A stretch of DNA of 7,771 bases from Candidatus Collierbacteria bacterium RIFOXYD1_FULL_40_9 (GTDB taxonomy: Bacteria; Patescibacteriota; Microgenomatia; UBA1400; MFAQ01). The notes beneath the pieces are model-generated. The model saw only the letters and a list, made by a program, of their open reading frames with translations, was not told where the DNA came from and ran no database searches. Position numbers and translations under genes: made by a program. Every line of letters starts with the position of its first letter. The first letter of the stretch is position 1. Positions 1 through 4,593 of the stretch are shown one piece after another. The stretch covers positions 3,126 to 10,896 of the forward strand of contig MFAQ01000026.1 of the NCBI GenBank assembly GCA_001776275.1, in the 5' to 3' direction.

Positions 1-657
1 AATTTTCTCGTCAAAGGCTTGGACACCAAGTTGTACTTTAGTTACTCCGTATTTTCGCCACAACTTTATCTCTTGCTCACTCACCCAGTCTGGTCTAGTT
101 TCAATAGAAATACCAACAATTCGCCTCTTTCCCGTCTCGTTGAATTTTATCGCCTCTTCTATACTCTTCGCCACAAAACCATTAACTCCATCGTACATTC
201 CTTTAAAAAATTCTTTTTTATATTCGTCTGGATAAGCTCCAAAAGTGCCACCAATTACAATTAAGTCAATCTTATCTGTAATATGACCATTACTCTCCAG
301 CTGTTTTATTCTCATCGCAACTTGCAATCTGGGATCAAAGTTTAATTGTTTTGCCCTCTGTGCCGCCGGCTCATCGGATAAATAAGACTTTGGCATTCCC
401 TCCTCTAGCGGACAATAAACACAGTTTCCAGGGCAATAGTGAGGTTTCATCATCACTGCCATCGGGGCAACACCAGACTCAGTTCTAACTGACCTGGTTT
501 TAAAAACCGCTATTAAATCTGGATCAGTCAAATGTTTCCAAATATCAGAGTTTCTTGGTGTATCCCTTAGTTCTTTAGCCCAGACAAAGCGAAAATCCTC
601 CGCATTTTCGGGAGTCATTTTTTCCTCGTCTCTTCGGACTAATTCTGATAAAGTCAT
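1..657 (-). CDS. elp3: Elp3-like radical SAM/GNAT tRNA wobble-uridine carboxymethylation enzyme, N-terminal part (3' end off window)
   Basis: Reading the minus strand from 657 gives 219 codons without a stop, running off the left edge. The radical SAM cluster motif is CPGNCVYC (Cys75, Cys79, Cys82), preceded by an Elp3-type stretch with TRSVRTESG (54-62). It is followed by KSYLSDEPAAQRA (90-102), the sheet/turn motif IGGTFGAYP (135-143), SIETRPDW (184-191) and QLGVQ (209-213). All of these are signatures of the Elp3 radical SAM domain. Elp3 enzymes use SAM and acetyl-CoA to build 5-carboxymethyl groups on tRNA wobble uridine. The acetyl-CoA-binding GNAT domain would lie beyond the window, so its presence is not shown. 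Cysteine spacing is the short CX3CX2C type rather than the CX9CX2C of eukaryotic Elp3. Start choice: ATG at 657 sits 6 nt after a TACAAT -10-like box, suggesting leaderless initiation. An in-frame ATG at 675 would add six residues. Confidence 0.85.
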   Translation of the reverse strand, partial: MTLSELVRRDEEKMTPENAEDFRFVWAKELRDTPRNSDIWKHLTDPDLIAVFKTRSVRTESGVAPMAVMMKPHYCPGNCVYCPLEEGMPKSYLSDEPAAQRAKQLNFDPRLQVAMRIKQLESNGHITDKIDLIVIGGTFGAYPDEYKKEFFKGMYDGVNGFVAKSIEEAIKFNETGKRRIVGISIETRPDWVSEQEIKLWRKYGVTKVQLGVQAFDEKI

Positions 658-663
658 TGGTCT

Positions 664-669
664 ATTGTA
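664..669 (-). promoter_or_regulatory. Possible -10 box for elp3
   Basis: TACAAT lies 6 nt before the ATG at 657, the same spacing as at the strong promoter before 7161. No -35 hexamer is recognisable 16-18 nt upstream, because that place is taken by the terminator hairpin. Weak call; if real, elp3 is leaderless and starts at 657 rather than 675. Confidence 0.3.
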
Positions 670-681
670 TCCCATAAACAC

Positions 682-700
682 AAAAAATCCCCTCTCGGGG
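682..700 (-). terminator. Intrinsic terminator after the 98-aa gene
   Basis: On the minus strand a CCCC-GAGA-GGGG hairpin (700 to 689) is followed by A and six T. It lies 11 nt after the stop codon of the gene ending at 711 and directly before elp3, so it should separate the two transcripts. The stem is only 4 bp but all G-C with a compact GAGA tetraloop. Confidence 0.6.
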
Positions 701-710
701 AATTAAAAGA

Positions 711-1007
711 CTAACGAAAAAAAGGTATAGCGGCTTGCTGACCGCTTAGGATGCGGTCAACTGCGGCTAGGTTGGTGGTTATAAATTGCATTGCCGAAAC
801 ACTTGCTGGCAACTCAAACTCAGCAAGGGGTGCATATACAGGCATACCAAAAACTTCTGCTACAGTCTTTTTTACATCGCTTTCTTTCTGAGAAACAGAC
901 AAAATTGCAAAACTAATTGTCAATATTCTGGTCTCTAAATCTAAACCCCAATTAACTGACACATTCTTTCCCAACTTCTGGCCACTCAATTGCCAATCTG
1001 CTGCCAT
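711..1007 (-). CDS. Hypothetical protein, 98 aa
   Basis: I do not recognise the family. The product is a soluble-looking 98-residue protein without a signal peptide or membrane helix. It has a beta-like N-terminal half (VSVNWGLDLETRILTISFAI at 16-35), a probable helix around 41-53 and a hydrophobic, Ala-rich C-terminal half ending in PFFR. ATG 1007 is supported by a GGAGG Shine-Dalgarno at 1012-1016, 4 nt upstream. It appears to be driven by the TTGACA/TACAAT promoter at 1211-1239, which would give a leader of nearly 200 nt containing an intrinsic terminator. A second terminator follows the stop. The paired terminators and the dedicated promoter suggest a stand-alone, possibly attenuated, unit. 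Function is unknown. Confidence 0.65.
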   Translation of the reverse strand: MAADWQLSGQKLGKNVSVNWGLDLETRILTISFAILSVSQKESDVKKTVAEVFGMPVYAPLAEFELPASVSAMQFITTNLAAVDRILSGQQAAIPFFR

Positions 1008-1043
1008 ATAGCCTCCAGGTTTTTTAAGTTTTGACTATTTTAC

Positions 1044-1074
1044 CAAAAAAAGCGGGGTACGAATTTCGCACCCC
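1044..1074 (-). terminator. Intrinsic terminator inside the leader upstream of the 98-aa gene
   Basis: The minus strand from 1074 to 1054 folds as GGGGTGCG / CGTACCCC (one G-U pair) around a 5-nt AAATT loop, then GC and seven T (1051-1045). It is a strong rho-independent terminator on the minus strand only, since no T-tract follows on the plus strand. It lies about 130 nt downstream of the promoter at 1211-1239 and about 37 nt upstream of the start codon at 1007. It can therefore end a small RNA or act as an attenuator. Confidence 0.75.
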
Positions 1075-1204
1075 ACCCACTTCTGCCTCAACTTAAAGAT
1101 AGCCACGTGTTATCTTGGAACAAAATATGAGGAAAGAACTACTCGTAGCCCCGTCCAAAATCACTCCAAGTAAAAGTGTCCATCTGTCCGTCGAACCAGA
1201 ATTT
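1045..1204 (-). ncRNA. Candidate small RNA or attenuator leader
   Basis: A well-formed promoter predicts a start near 1204, and an intrinsic terminator ends the transcript near 1045, defining an RNA of about 160 nt with no substantial reading frame. Visible structure: a hairpin AAGATA/TATCTT (minus strand 1116-1111 with 1101-1096, 9-nt loop containing CACGTG) and the terminator hairpin. A 14-codon frame lies near the 5' end (1183-1139). I could not match it to 4.5S, 6S, 5S, tmRNA or a riboswitch class I know. It may be an independent sRNA, or the 5' leader of the gene at 1007-711 when the terminator is read through. Confidence 0.4.
1139..1183 (-). CDS. Possible 14-aa leader peptide
   Basis: ATG at 1183 opens a 14-codon frame, MDTFTWSDFGRGYE, followed by TAG. 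It begins about 20 nt after the predicted transcription start and ends about 65 nt before the terminator stem. Only a weak GGA lies upstream as ribosome binding site. It contains no run of one amino acid of the kind typical of biosynthetic attenuators, so it may be chance. Confidence 0.15.
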   Translation of the reverse strand: MDTFTWSDFGRGYE

Positions 1205-1210
1205 AAACGA

Positions 1211-1239
1211 ATTGTACCACAATATTATAGGTTTGTCAA
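1211..1239 (-). promoter_or_regulatory. Consensus sigma70-type promoter, minus strand
   Basis: TTGACA (1239-1234), a spacer of exactly 17 bp, then TACAAT (1216-1211). The -35 is perfect and the -10 matches five of six positions. It begins 5 nt after the stop codon of the gene ending at 1245. No ATG lies near the expected start point at about 1204, so it makes a leader or small RNA, unlike the leaderless promoters elsewhere in the window. Confidence 0.75.
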
Positions 1240-1244
1240 GTCGG

Positions 1245-1625
1245 CTAATACGTGCCCGGCCAAAGCCTATTACCTCTCAAGTCCAAAACATAAAAAAGGA
1301 ATTCTGGGTCAGTGTTACTAACAAACAGTTTCCCTGAATCCGATAGCGAAATTACTGTCCCATTATGGAACTCGACTTTATCTCCAATAACGAACTTGGT
1401 GGAGACGTTGGCGTAAACAACATACTTTGTCGTTTGTGCAACCATTGACCTCTGTCCATAATATTGAGGTAGTATGATCGGTTTTTCCTTATCCACAAAA
1501 AAGAACAAGTAAACGGAACCAACAAAAAATACCACTGCTCCTAAGGTTGAATTTGAATCAAGTGACCAAAAAATCGAGGAAACAGCGAACAGAACAAACA
1601 CGATCAACTTTTCAAAAGTTTTCAT
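1245..1625 (-). CDS. Small membrane protein, 126 aa, two transmembrane helices plus C-terminal beta-rich domain
   Basis: Not recognised as a named family. Two hydrophobic segments lie near residues 7-21 and 27-44 with a short polar turn (LDSNST) between them, followed by a charged VDKEKP and a beta-rich soluble domain (about 55-126) ending in LRGNRLWPGTY. If N-terminus and tail are on the same side, the tail probably faces the cytoplasm. ATG 1625 has an AGGAGA Shine-Dalgarno at 1636-1641 (10-nt gap) and a plausible promoter at 1665-1693. No terminator lies directly after the stop, and the next minus-strand terminator is at 1044-1074. The overlapping plus-strand frame at 1115-1321 has no independent support. 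Confidence 0.7.
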   Translation of the reverse strand: MKTFEKLIVFVLFAVSSIFWSLDSNSTLGAVVFFVGSVYLFFFVDKEKPIILPQYYGQRSMVAQTTKYVVYANVSTKFVIGDKVEFHNGTVISLSDSGKLFVSNTDPEFLFYVLDLRGNRLWPGTY

Positions 1626-1664
1626 TTGTAAAACATCTCCTGTTTTTTTAATTTACTGGGCATA

Positions 1665-1693
1665 AATATACCATAATTACCCTATATAAACAA
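1665..1693 (-). promoter_or_regulatory. Probable promoter of the 126-aa membrane protein gene
   Basis: TTGTTT (1693-1688), 17-bp spacer, TATATT (1670-1665) on the minus strand. Predicted start is near 1658, giving a leader of about 33 nt that contains the AGGAGA ribosome binding site. It overlaps the region that must also serve the divergent methyltransferase gene. Confidence 0.45.
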
Positions 1694-1698
1694 GTTGG

Positions 1699-1709
1699 TA
1701 AGATAAAAT
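1699..1709 (+). promoter_or_regulatory. Possible -10 region of the methyltransferase gene
   Basis: Overlapping -10-like boxes TAAGAT (1699-1704) and TAAAAT (1704-1709) lie 10 and 5 nt before the ATG at 1715. No clear -35 or Shine-Dalgarno is seen. The spacing fits leaderless or near-leaderless expression but the evidence is weak. Confidence 0.3.
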
Positions 1710-1714
1710 AAGAC

Positions 1715-2341
1715 ATGGGTAAAAACCAAAGCACAAAACTGACCTACGACACCATAGCTGATGAGTTTAGCGCCTCCAGAGCCTACATCTGGCCAGACAT
1801 TAAGCCCTACCTAGACCAAGTCCAGGCTGGTGCCAGTGTCCTAGACCTTGGCTGTGGCAACGGCCGCATATTAAACGGTCTTCCAAACGATATTAACTAC
1901 CTTGGCATCGACCAATCTGAAAACCTCTTGGAGAAAGCCAAGCTCGCCCACCCCAACAAAAACTTTTTGGTCGCCGACATAACTGAGCAAAAAACCTGGC
2001 GCAACTTACTTACTTACGATTTCATCTTTTGCATCGCTGTCATTCATCATCTTTCCACTTACCACGAACATATGTTTCTACTAGAACAAATCAAAAAACA
2101 CTTAAACCCGGGTGGCAAAGTCCTCATCACCGCCTGGAACCTTTGGCAACCAAAACTTCTAAAACACCACTTAGATATTAAAACCAAACTCACAAATCAT
2201 CACCATGTTTTTATTCCATTTCAAGGTCACCCTCGTTTCCACTTTGCCCACACTGGTCCATATTTAAAAAAACTAGTCGAGAAGTCTCACTTAGACTTAG
2301 TCGTCGAAAAAACAAAAAGAAATTACCTTATCCACAGCTAA
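1715..2341 (+). CDS. SAM-dependent methyltransferase, Trm9/ALKBH8-like
   Basis: A 208-residue class I methyltransferase. The N-terminal YDTIADEFSASRAYIWPDI (11-29) resembles the YNxIAxxFSxTR...WP entry of Trm9/ALKBH8 proteins. Motif I is VLDLGCGNGR (42-51), the acidic motif II residue is D66 in LGIDQS, VAD is at 86-88, AVIHHLST at 108-115, and PGG with a tryptophan-containing strand at 132-141. The C-terminal RFHFAHTGPYLKKLVEK also matches the RYYHxF...L motif of the group. In eukaryotes Trm9 methylates the carboxymethyl group made by Elongator on wobble uridine, and an Elp3-like gene sits about 1 kb away here, though in the opposite orientation. The fold is certain. The exact substrate is inference: UbiE-like or other small-molecule methyltransferases share these motifs. 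An in-frame TAA 6 nt upstream fixes ATG 1715 as the first start. Confidence 0.85.
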   Translation: MGKNQSTKLTYDTIADEFSASRAYIWPDIKPYLDQVQAGASVLDLGCGNGRILNGLPNDINYLGIDQSENLLEKAKLAHPNKNFLVADITEQKTWRNLLTYDFIFCIAVIHHLSTYHEHMFLLEQIKKHLNPGGKVLITAWNLWQPKLLKHHLDIKTKLTNHHHVFIPFQGHPRFHFAHTGPYLKKLVEKSHLDLVVEKTKRNYLIHS

Positions 2342-2367
2342 AAAACCACCCCTATCTCGAGGTGGTT
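2340..2367 (-). terminator. Terminator between convergent genes, strongest on the minus strand
   Basis: AACCACC (2344-2350) pairs with GGTGGTT (2361-2367) around a 10-nt loop. On the minus strand the stem runs straight into six T (2345-2340), serving the membrane protein gene ending at 2378. On the plus strand the hairpin follows the methyltransferase stop by 2 nt, but GAATTAAG follows instead of a T-run, so termination that way should be weaker. Confidence 0.65.
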
Positions 2368-2377
2368 GAATTAAGAT

Positions 2378-2791
2378 TTATTTCCCTTGGTTTAGTGCAT
2401 ACTTCGCTGCGTTAAACACTCCCAGAACTACTCCAAGCCCTGTAACGACGCCTGAAGCAACTGGGCTTGCAATACTTATGTCCCAGACTCCTTCATGTAA
2501 TAACGAAACTTTCCCCAACAAGTCATACCAAAAAGAAGTAACCACATAACAGAATATAGACAGCGAGATGCTAGCAAACAAGGACACACCCAAGCCAAAA
2601 CCCAGGGAATTGTGTAAAAAATTTATCAACCAATAGGGAACAAACACAACAAGAACCAGTACACTCACAAGCGCAATCAGAAAAAACCCAACATTGGCCC
2701 AAAAAACAGCCACCGGCCAAAGCCCAAGTGTTATTACAAAAGTTAGTGATATAAGCAAAACTGACACGCCAACTAAAACAAAGTTTCTCAT
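2378..2791 (-). CDS. Hypothetical integral membrane protein, 137 aa, four transmembrane helices
   Basis: No family recognised. The protein is almost wholly hydrophobic, with predicted helices near residues 3-24, 28-57 (long, with VFVPYW at its end), 66-92 and 105-128. The last is rich in Gly, Ala and Val (SPVASGVVTGLGVVLGVF). It ends in a short polar tail, NAAKYALNQGK. Loops are very short and carry few charges. The start at 2791 has a near-ideal AAGGAG Shine-Dalgarno at 2797-2802, 5 nt upstream, and a perfect TATAAT box at 2826-2831. A terminator follows at 2340-2367. It is a monocistronic unit, divergent from the proline-rich protein gene. Transport or a holin-like role cannot be told from the sequence. 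Confidence 0.75.
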   Translation of the reverse strand: MRNFVLVGVSVLLISLTFVITLGLWPVAVFWANVGFFLIALVSVLVLVVFVPYWLINFLHNSLGFGLGVSLFASISLSIFCYVVTSFWYDLLGKVSLLHEGVWDISIASPVASGVVTGLGVVLGVFNAAKYALNQGK

Positions 2792-2796
2792 TCCTT

Positions 2797-2831
2797 CTCC
2801 TTATGTAAAAGATCTTCAATCCTATATTATA
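2797..2831 (-). promoter_or_regulatory. -10 box and Shine-Dalgarno of the 137-aa membrane protein gene
   Basis: TATAAT (2831-2826) is a perfect -10. The expected start near 2819 gives a leader of about 28 nt with AAGGAG at 2802-2797. No good -35 is seen at 16-18 bp. It lies back to back with the plus-strand promoter at 2863-2891. Confidence 0.5.
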
Positions 2832-2862
2832 CAATACCAACCGAACCACATATCGATTTTTC

Positions 2863-2891
2863 TTGACACAAGTATCAATATTTGCCATACT
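2863..2891 (+). promoter_or_regulatory. Promoter of the proline-rich membrane protein gene, near-leaderless
   Basis: TTGACA (2863-2868), 17-bp spacer, CATACT (2886-2891), then 9 nt to ATG 2901. A start at the usual distance falls about 3 nt before the ATG, leaving no room for a Shine-Dalgarno. This fixes the gene start at 2901, because the open frame that continues upstream to 2694 would begin before the promoter. Confidence 0.7.
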
Positions 2892-2900
2892 AAATTCAAC

Positions 2901-4010
2901 ATGGCAAACGACGATTTTGGTAGCTTTCCCAAACCACCCTCTTCTACAAACAACCAAGATCCTTTTGGGTCATCCACTGTACCCAATCTACCCCCTGTCA
3001 ACTTGCCAACTCCTCCAGAGCCAGAATTCGAAGAAACTCCAGACGAACTCCCCACTTTCACTACCGCCACAGACAATTCAACCACCCCCAAAATCCCAAG
3101 TACCCCCTTTAACGACTTCAAAAACAAAGATGCCGACCCACTGCCTCCAACTCCAGTAACTCCCCCAACCCCAATTACACCACCAGAACCGATCTTTACA
3201 CCAAAACCAGAGCCTCAACCAGCAACGATACCAACTGATCTGCCCAAAACCCCAACCTCTTCTCTGTTAACCATCATTCTTCTACTTTTGGCTGGTGTAG
3301 GTATTTCAGCTTCAATCTTTATGTACTCCCAGTCCGCAGTACTTCGCAAACAATTAACTGACCTAACAAAAACCTTAGAACAGCAGAAAACAACTATAAC
3401 TCCCACCCCAACCACCACAATAATTGAAATACCTTCTCCCACTCCCACTGCAAGTCCTACCGCCACCCCATCTCTTACTCCAACAATATCAATAACTCCA
3501 CAGGCAACAACTTCTGCCGGAAAAATTATCCCTATTAGTCTGGCTCCACAAGCCCTAAAAATAGGACTCAACCACGAAGCAAATGCCCAACTCCTACTTA
3601 TAAAAGTCGAAAACGGTCACGATTTGGACAACTACCTCATAAAATACTTTTTCCGAAAAGATTTAACCACCAAAAAATATTTCTACGTCACCATAGATAG
3701 CAAAAACGAGTCCGAAATCAAAACCAACGCAGTCTATGTTAATCCGGATAACGATATTCCCTCACTAAACGATCAAGTTCTTGGTAACAAATTGGGTATA
3801 GATTTTGAGGAAGCTCGCAAAATAGCTACCGACCTTTGCAGTAAAACTTATCCAGACCAGAACTGCAAAGAACTTCCAGCTAGCGCCCAGTTTATCCAAT
3901 CAGGCAATATTAATATTTGGCAGATATCTCTCACCTCTGGCACTGAAAAACTCATTTACCAGATCAACAGCAAAACCAAAGAGGTTCTCTATCAACCAAC
4001 CAAGAAATAA
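2901..4010 (+). CDS. Proline-rich single-pass membrane protein with extracytoplasmic PepSY-like C-terminal domain, 369 aa
   Basis: Domain order: a disordered N-terminal region (1-120) with 33 prolines and repeated PxPP/TPP units; one transmembrane helix (121-142); a short coiled coil (about 144-164, LRKQLTDLTKTLEQQ); a Thr/Pro/Ser stalk (165-205); and a folded C-terminal domain (207-369). The last part, DFEEARKIATDLC... to ...WQISLTSGTEKLIYQINSKTKEVLYQ (301-365), has the helix-strand-strand-strand pattern of PepSY domains, which often act as protease-inhibitor or ligand-binding modules. That match is by eye. The only two cysteines (C313, C322) both lie there and could form a disulfide outside the cell. 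Topology is probably N-in/C-out: no signal peptide precedes the helix. The open frame extends upstream to 2694, but promoter position and the loss of proline-rich composition favour 2901. It is convergent with the lipoprotein gene (2-bp gap). Role unknown; cell-envelope surface protein likely. Confidence 0.8.
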   Translation: MANDDFGSFPKPPSSTNNQDPFGSSTVPNLPPVNLPTPPEPEFEETPDELPTFTTATDNSTTPKIPSTPFNDFKNKDADPLPPTPVTPPTPITPPEPIFTPKPEPQPATIPTDLPKTPTSSLLTIILLLLAGVGISASIFMYSQSAVLRKQLTDLTKTLEQQKTTITPTPTTTIIEIPSPTPTASPTATPSLTPTISITPQATTSAGKIIPISLAPQALKIGLNHEANAQLLLIKVENGHDLDNYLIKYFFRKDLTTKKYFYVTIDSKNESEIKTNAVYVNPDNDIPSLNDQVLGNKLGIDFEEARKIATDLCSKTYPDQNCKELPASAQFIQSGNINIWQISLTSGTEKLIYQINSKTKEVLYQPTKK

Positions 4011-4012
4011 CT

Positions 4013-4318
4013 TCACTTAATAGAATCTAGGTATAGTGTCGTACCACTAAATTCACCATGAACTTCTACGCTCTTTCCTACGTGTGGCATTAAATCTATT
4101 CTTCTACTGGTTATCTCGGTATCCCTACCACCAGTCTGTAGAAAGAATTTACCAGATGCCTGCACAACTGTCCCCGTGAGTGTTACTCCGGGCCTTTCCT
4201 CATTTTCGGTCATGTCAACCGTTACAGAATTCTCACCCTTTACTAGCTCACAACCAGAGAAAGTCAAAGCTGCAACCACCATCCCTACACCCGCTAGTAC
4301 CCCCATTTTTTTTGTCAT
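4013..4318 (-). CDS. Small lipoprotein with OB-fold-like domain, 101 aa
   Basis: MTKK is followed by a hydrophobic core (6-20) and the lipobox FSGC, with lipidated Cys23, giving a 79-residue mature protein. The mature part, starting around GVTLTGTV (44-51), shows five short strands in the order VTLTGTVV, KFFLQTGG, TEITSRR, KSVEVHGEFS, TTLYLDSI, including the VGKxVEVxG signature. This resembles small bacterial OB-fold lipoproteins; the match is by eye. It would be anchored to the outer face of the cytoplasmic membrane. ATG 4318 is preferred over an upstream in-frame TTG at 4354, because a TTGACT-17-TACTAT promoter ends 7 nt before ATG 4318 and the TTG lies inside the -35 box. No hairpin terminator is visible before the convergent gene, so the two transcripts probably overlap. 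Confidence 0.8.
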   Translation of the reverse strand: MTKKMGVLAGVGMVVAALTFSGCELVKGENSVTVDMTENEERPGVTLTGTVVQASGKFFLQTGGRDTEITSRRIDLMPHVGKSVEVHGEFSGTTLYLDSIK

Positions 4319-4325
4319 AGTTACA

Positions 4326-4354
4326 ATAGTAGCCAATTTCGTTTTGGTAGTCAA
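4326..4354 (-). promoter_or_regulatory. Leaderless promoter of the lipoprotein gene
   Basis: TTGACT (4354-4349), 17-bp spacer, TACTAT (4331-4326), then 7 nt to ATG 4318, so transcription should start at or beside the A of the start codon. The -35 overlaps the -35 candidate of the divergent tRNA promoter on the other strand. Confidence 0.65.
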
Positions 4355-4376
4355 ATAGCTCTGTTTAAGTTAAAAT
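4348..4376 (+). promoter_or_regulatory. Probable promoter of the tRNA-Thr/tRNA-Tyr unit
   Basis: TAGTCA (4348-4353), 17-bp spacer, TAAAAT (4371-4376), giving a start near 4383 and a leader of about 17 nt before tRNA-Thr. The -35 is degenerate. It overlaps the oppositely oriented -35 of the lipoprotein gene, so the two polymerases may compete. Confidence 0.45.
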
Positions 4377-4397
4377 AAACAGGTTCGTTGCCTGTTT
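4377..4397 (+). repeat. Inverted repeat just upstream of tRNA-Thr
   Basis: AAACAGG (4377-4383) and CCTGTTT (4391-4397) form a 7-bp stem with a TTCGTTG loop, 2 nt before the mature tRNA 5' end. If transcription starts near 4383, only half is in the RNA, so it may be a DNA operator rather than an RNA hairpin. It has only a short T-run and could not be a strong terminator. Confidence 0.4.
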
Positions 4398-4399
4398 TA

Positions 4400-4475
4400 G
4401 CCGTCATAGCTCATCTGGCAGAGCACGTTCTTGGTAAGAACGAGGTGTTGGGTTCGAGACCCAATGACGGCTCCA
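4400..4475 (+). tRNA. tRNA-Thr (anticodon GGT)
   Basis: A complete cloverleaf: acceptor GCCGTCA/TGACGGC (4400-4406 with 4465-4471), D-arm GCTC/GAGC, anticodon stem CGTTC/GAACG around TTGGTAA (anticodon GGT at positions 34-36), T-arm TTGGG/CCCAA with loop TTCGAGA, discriminator T and an encoded CCA (4473-4475). It reads threonine ACC/ACT codons. No mismatches in any stem. One nucleotide separates its CCA from tRNA-Tyr. Confidence 0.95.
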
Positions 4476-4476
4476 T

Positions 4477-4559
4477 GCCGAGGTGGTAGAGTGGACAAAT
4501 ACACGAGTCTGTAAAACTCGCGGCGCAAGCCTACACAAGTTCGAATCTTGTCCTCGGCA
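4477..4559 (+). tRNA. tRNA-Tyr (anticodon GTA)
   Basis: A class II tRNA of 83 nt: acceptor GCCGAGG/CCTCGGC, anticodon stem CGAGT/ACTCG around CTGTAAA (anticodon GTA), long variable arm with a GGC-GCAA-GCC hairpin, T-arm ACAAG/CTTGT with loop TTCGAAT, discriminator A. The long variable arm plus GTA anticodon identify bacterial tyrosine tRNA. CCC rather than CCA follows, so the 3' CCA must be added enzymatically, unlike its neighbour. A T7 run (4568-4574) downstream may help end the transcript. Confidence 0.95.
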
Positions 4560-4573
4560 CCCTTCCCTTTTTT

Positions 4574-4582
4574 TGCTAGAAT
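4574..4582 (+). promoter_or_regulatory. Extended -10 promoter of the HTH membrane protein operon
   Basis: TGC-TAGAAT (TG at 4574-4575, hexamer 4577-4582) is an extended -10 element, 11 nt before ATG 4594. A 17-bp spacing would put the -35 inside tRNA-Tyr, where no match is seen; extended -10 promoters do not need one. The predicted leader is about 4 nt, so translation is nearly leaderless. Confidence 0.5.
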
Positions 4583-4593
4583 GAATTTACAAC

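Noticed and set aside
19..264. Plus-strand open frame of 81 codons
   Set aside because: It lies wholly antisense to the conserved Elp3 coding region and has no ribosome binding site, promoter or recognisable product.
1115..1321. Plus-strand open frame of 68 codons
   Set aside because: It starts with a non-ATG codon, overlaps the end of the 126-aa membrane protein gene and the minus-strand promoter/leader, and has an unremarkable composition.
2694..2900. Upstream extension of the proline-rich protein to a start at 2694
   Set aside because: It would run antisense through the 137-aa membrane protein gene and lie before the TTGACA-17-CATACT promoter. ATG 2901 fits the promoter and the change in composition.
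2571..3127. Minus-strand open frames around 2571-2957 and 2822-3127
   Set aside because: They overlap the well-supported membrane protein gene and the proline-rich gene in other frames; their Gly/Val- and Cys-rich products are typical of antisense reading of Pro/Thr codons.
3050..3480. Tandem repeat or CRISPR-like pattern in CCA/ACT-rich sequence
   Set aside because: It is low-complexity proline/threonine coding sequence without regular spacing or conserved repeats; no CRISPR array is seen in the window.
3215..3571. Minus-strand open frame of 118 codons, Val/Gly-rich
   Set aside because: Antisense shadow of the Thr/Pro stalk; the VGVGVIVV pattern mirrors ACC/CCA repeats.
4319..4354. TTG start at 4354 for the lipoprotein
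   Set aside because: The TTG is part of the -35 box. ATG 4318 gives a normal lipoprotein signal peptide and sits 7 nt after the -10.
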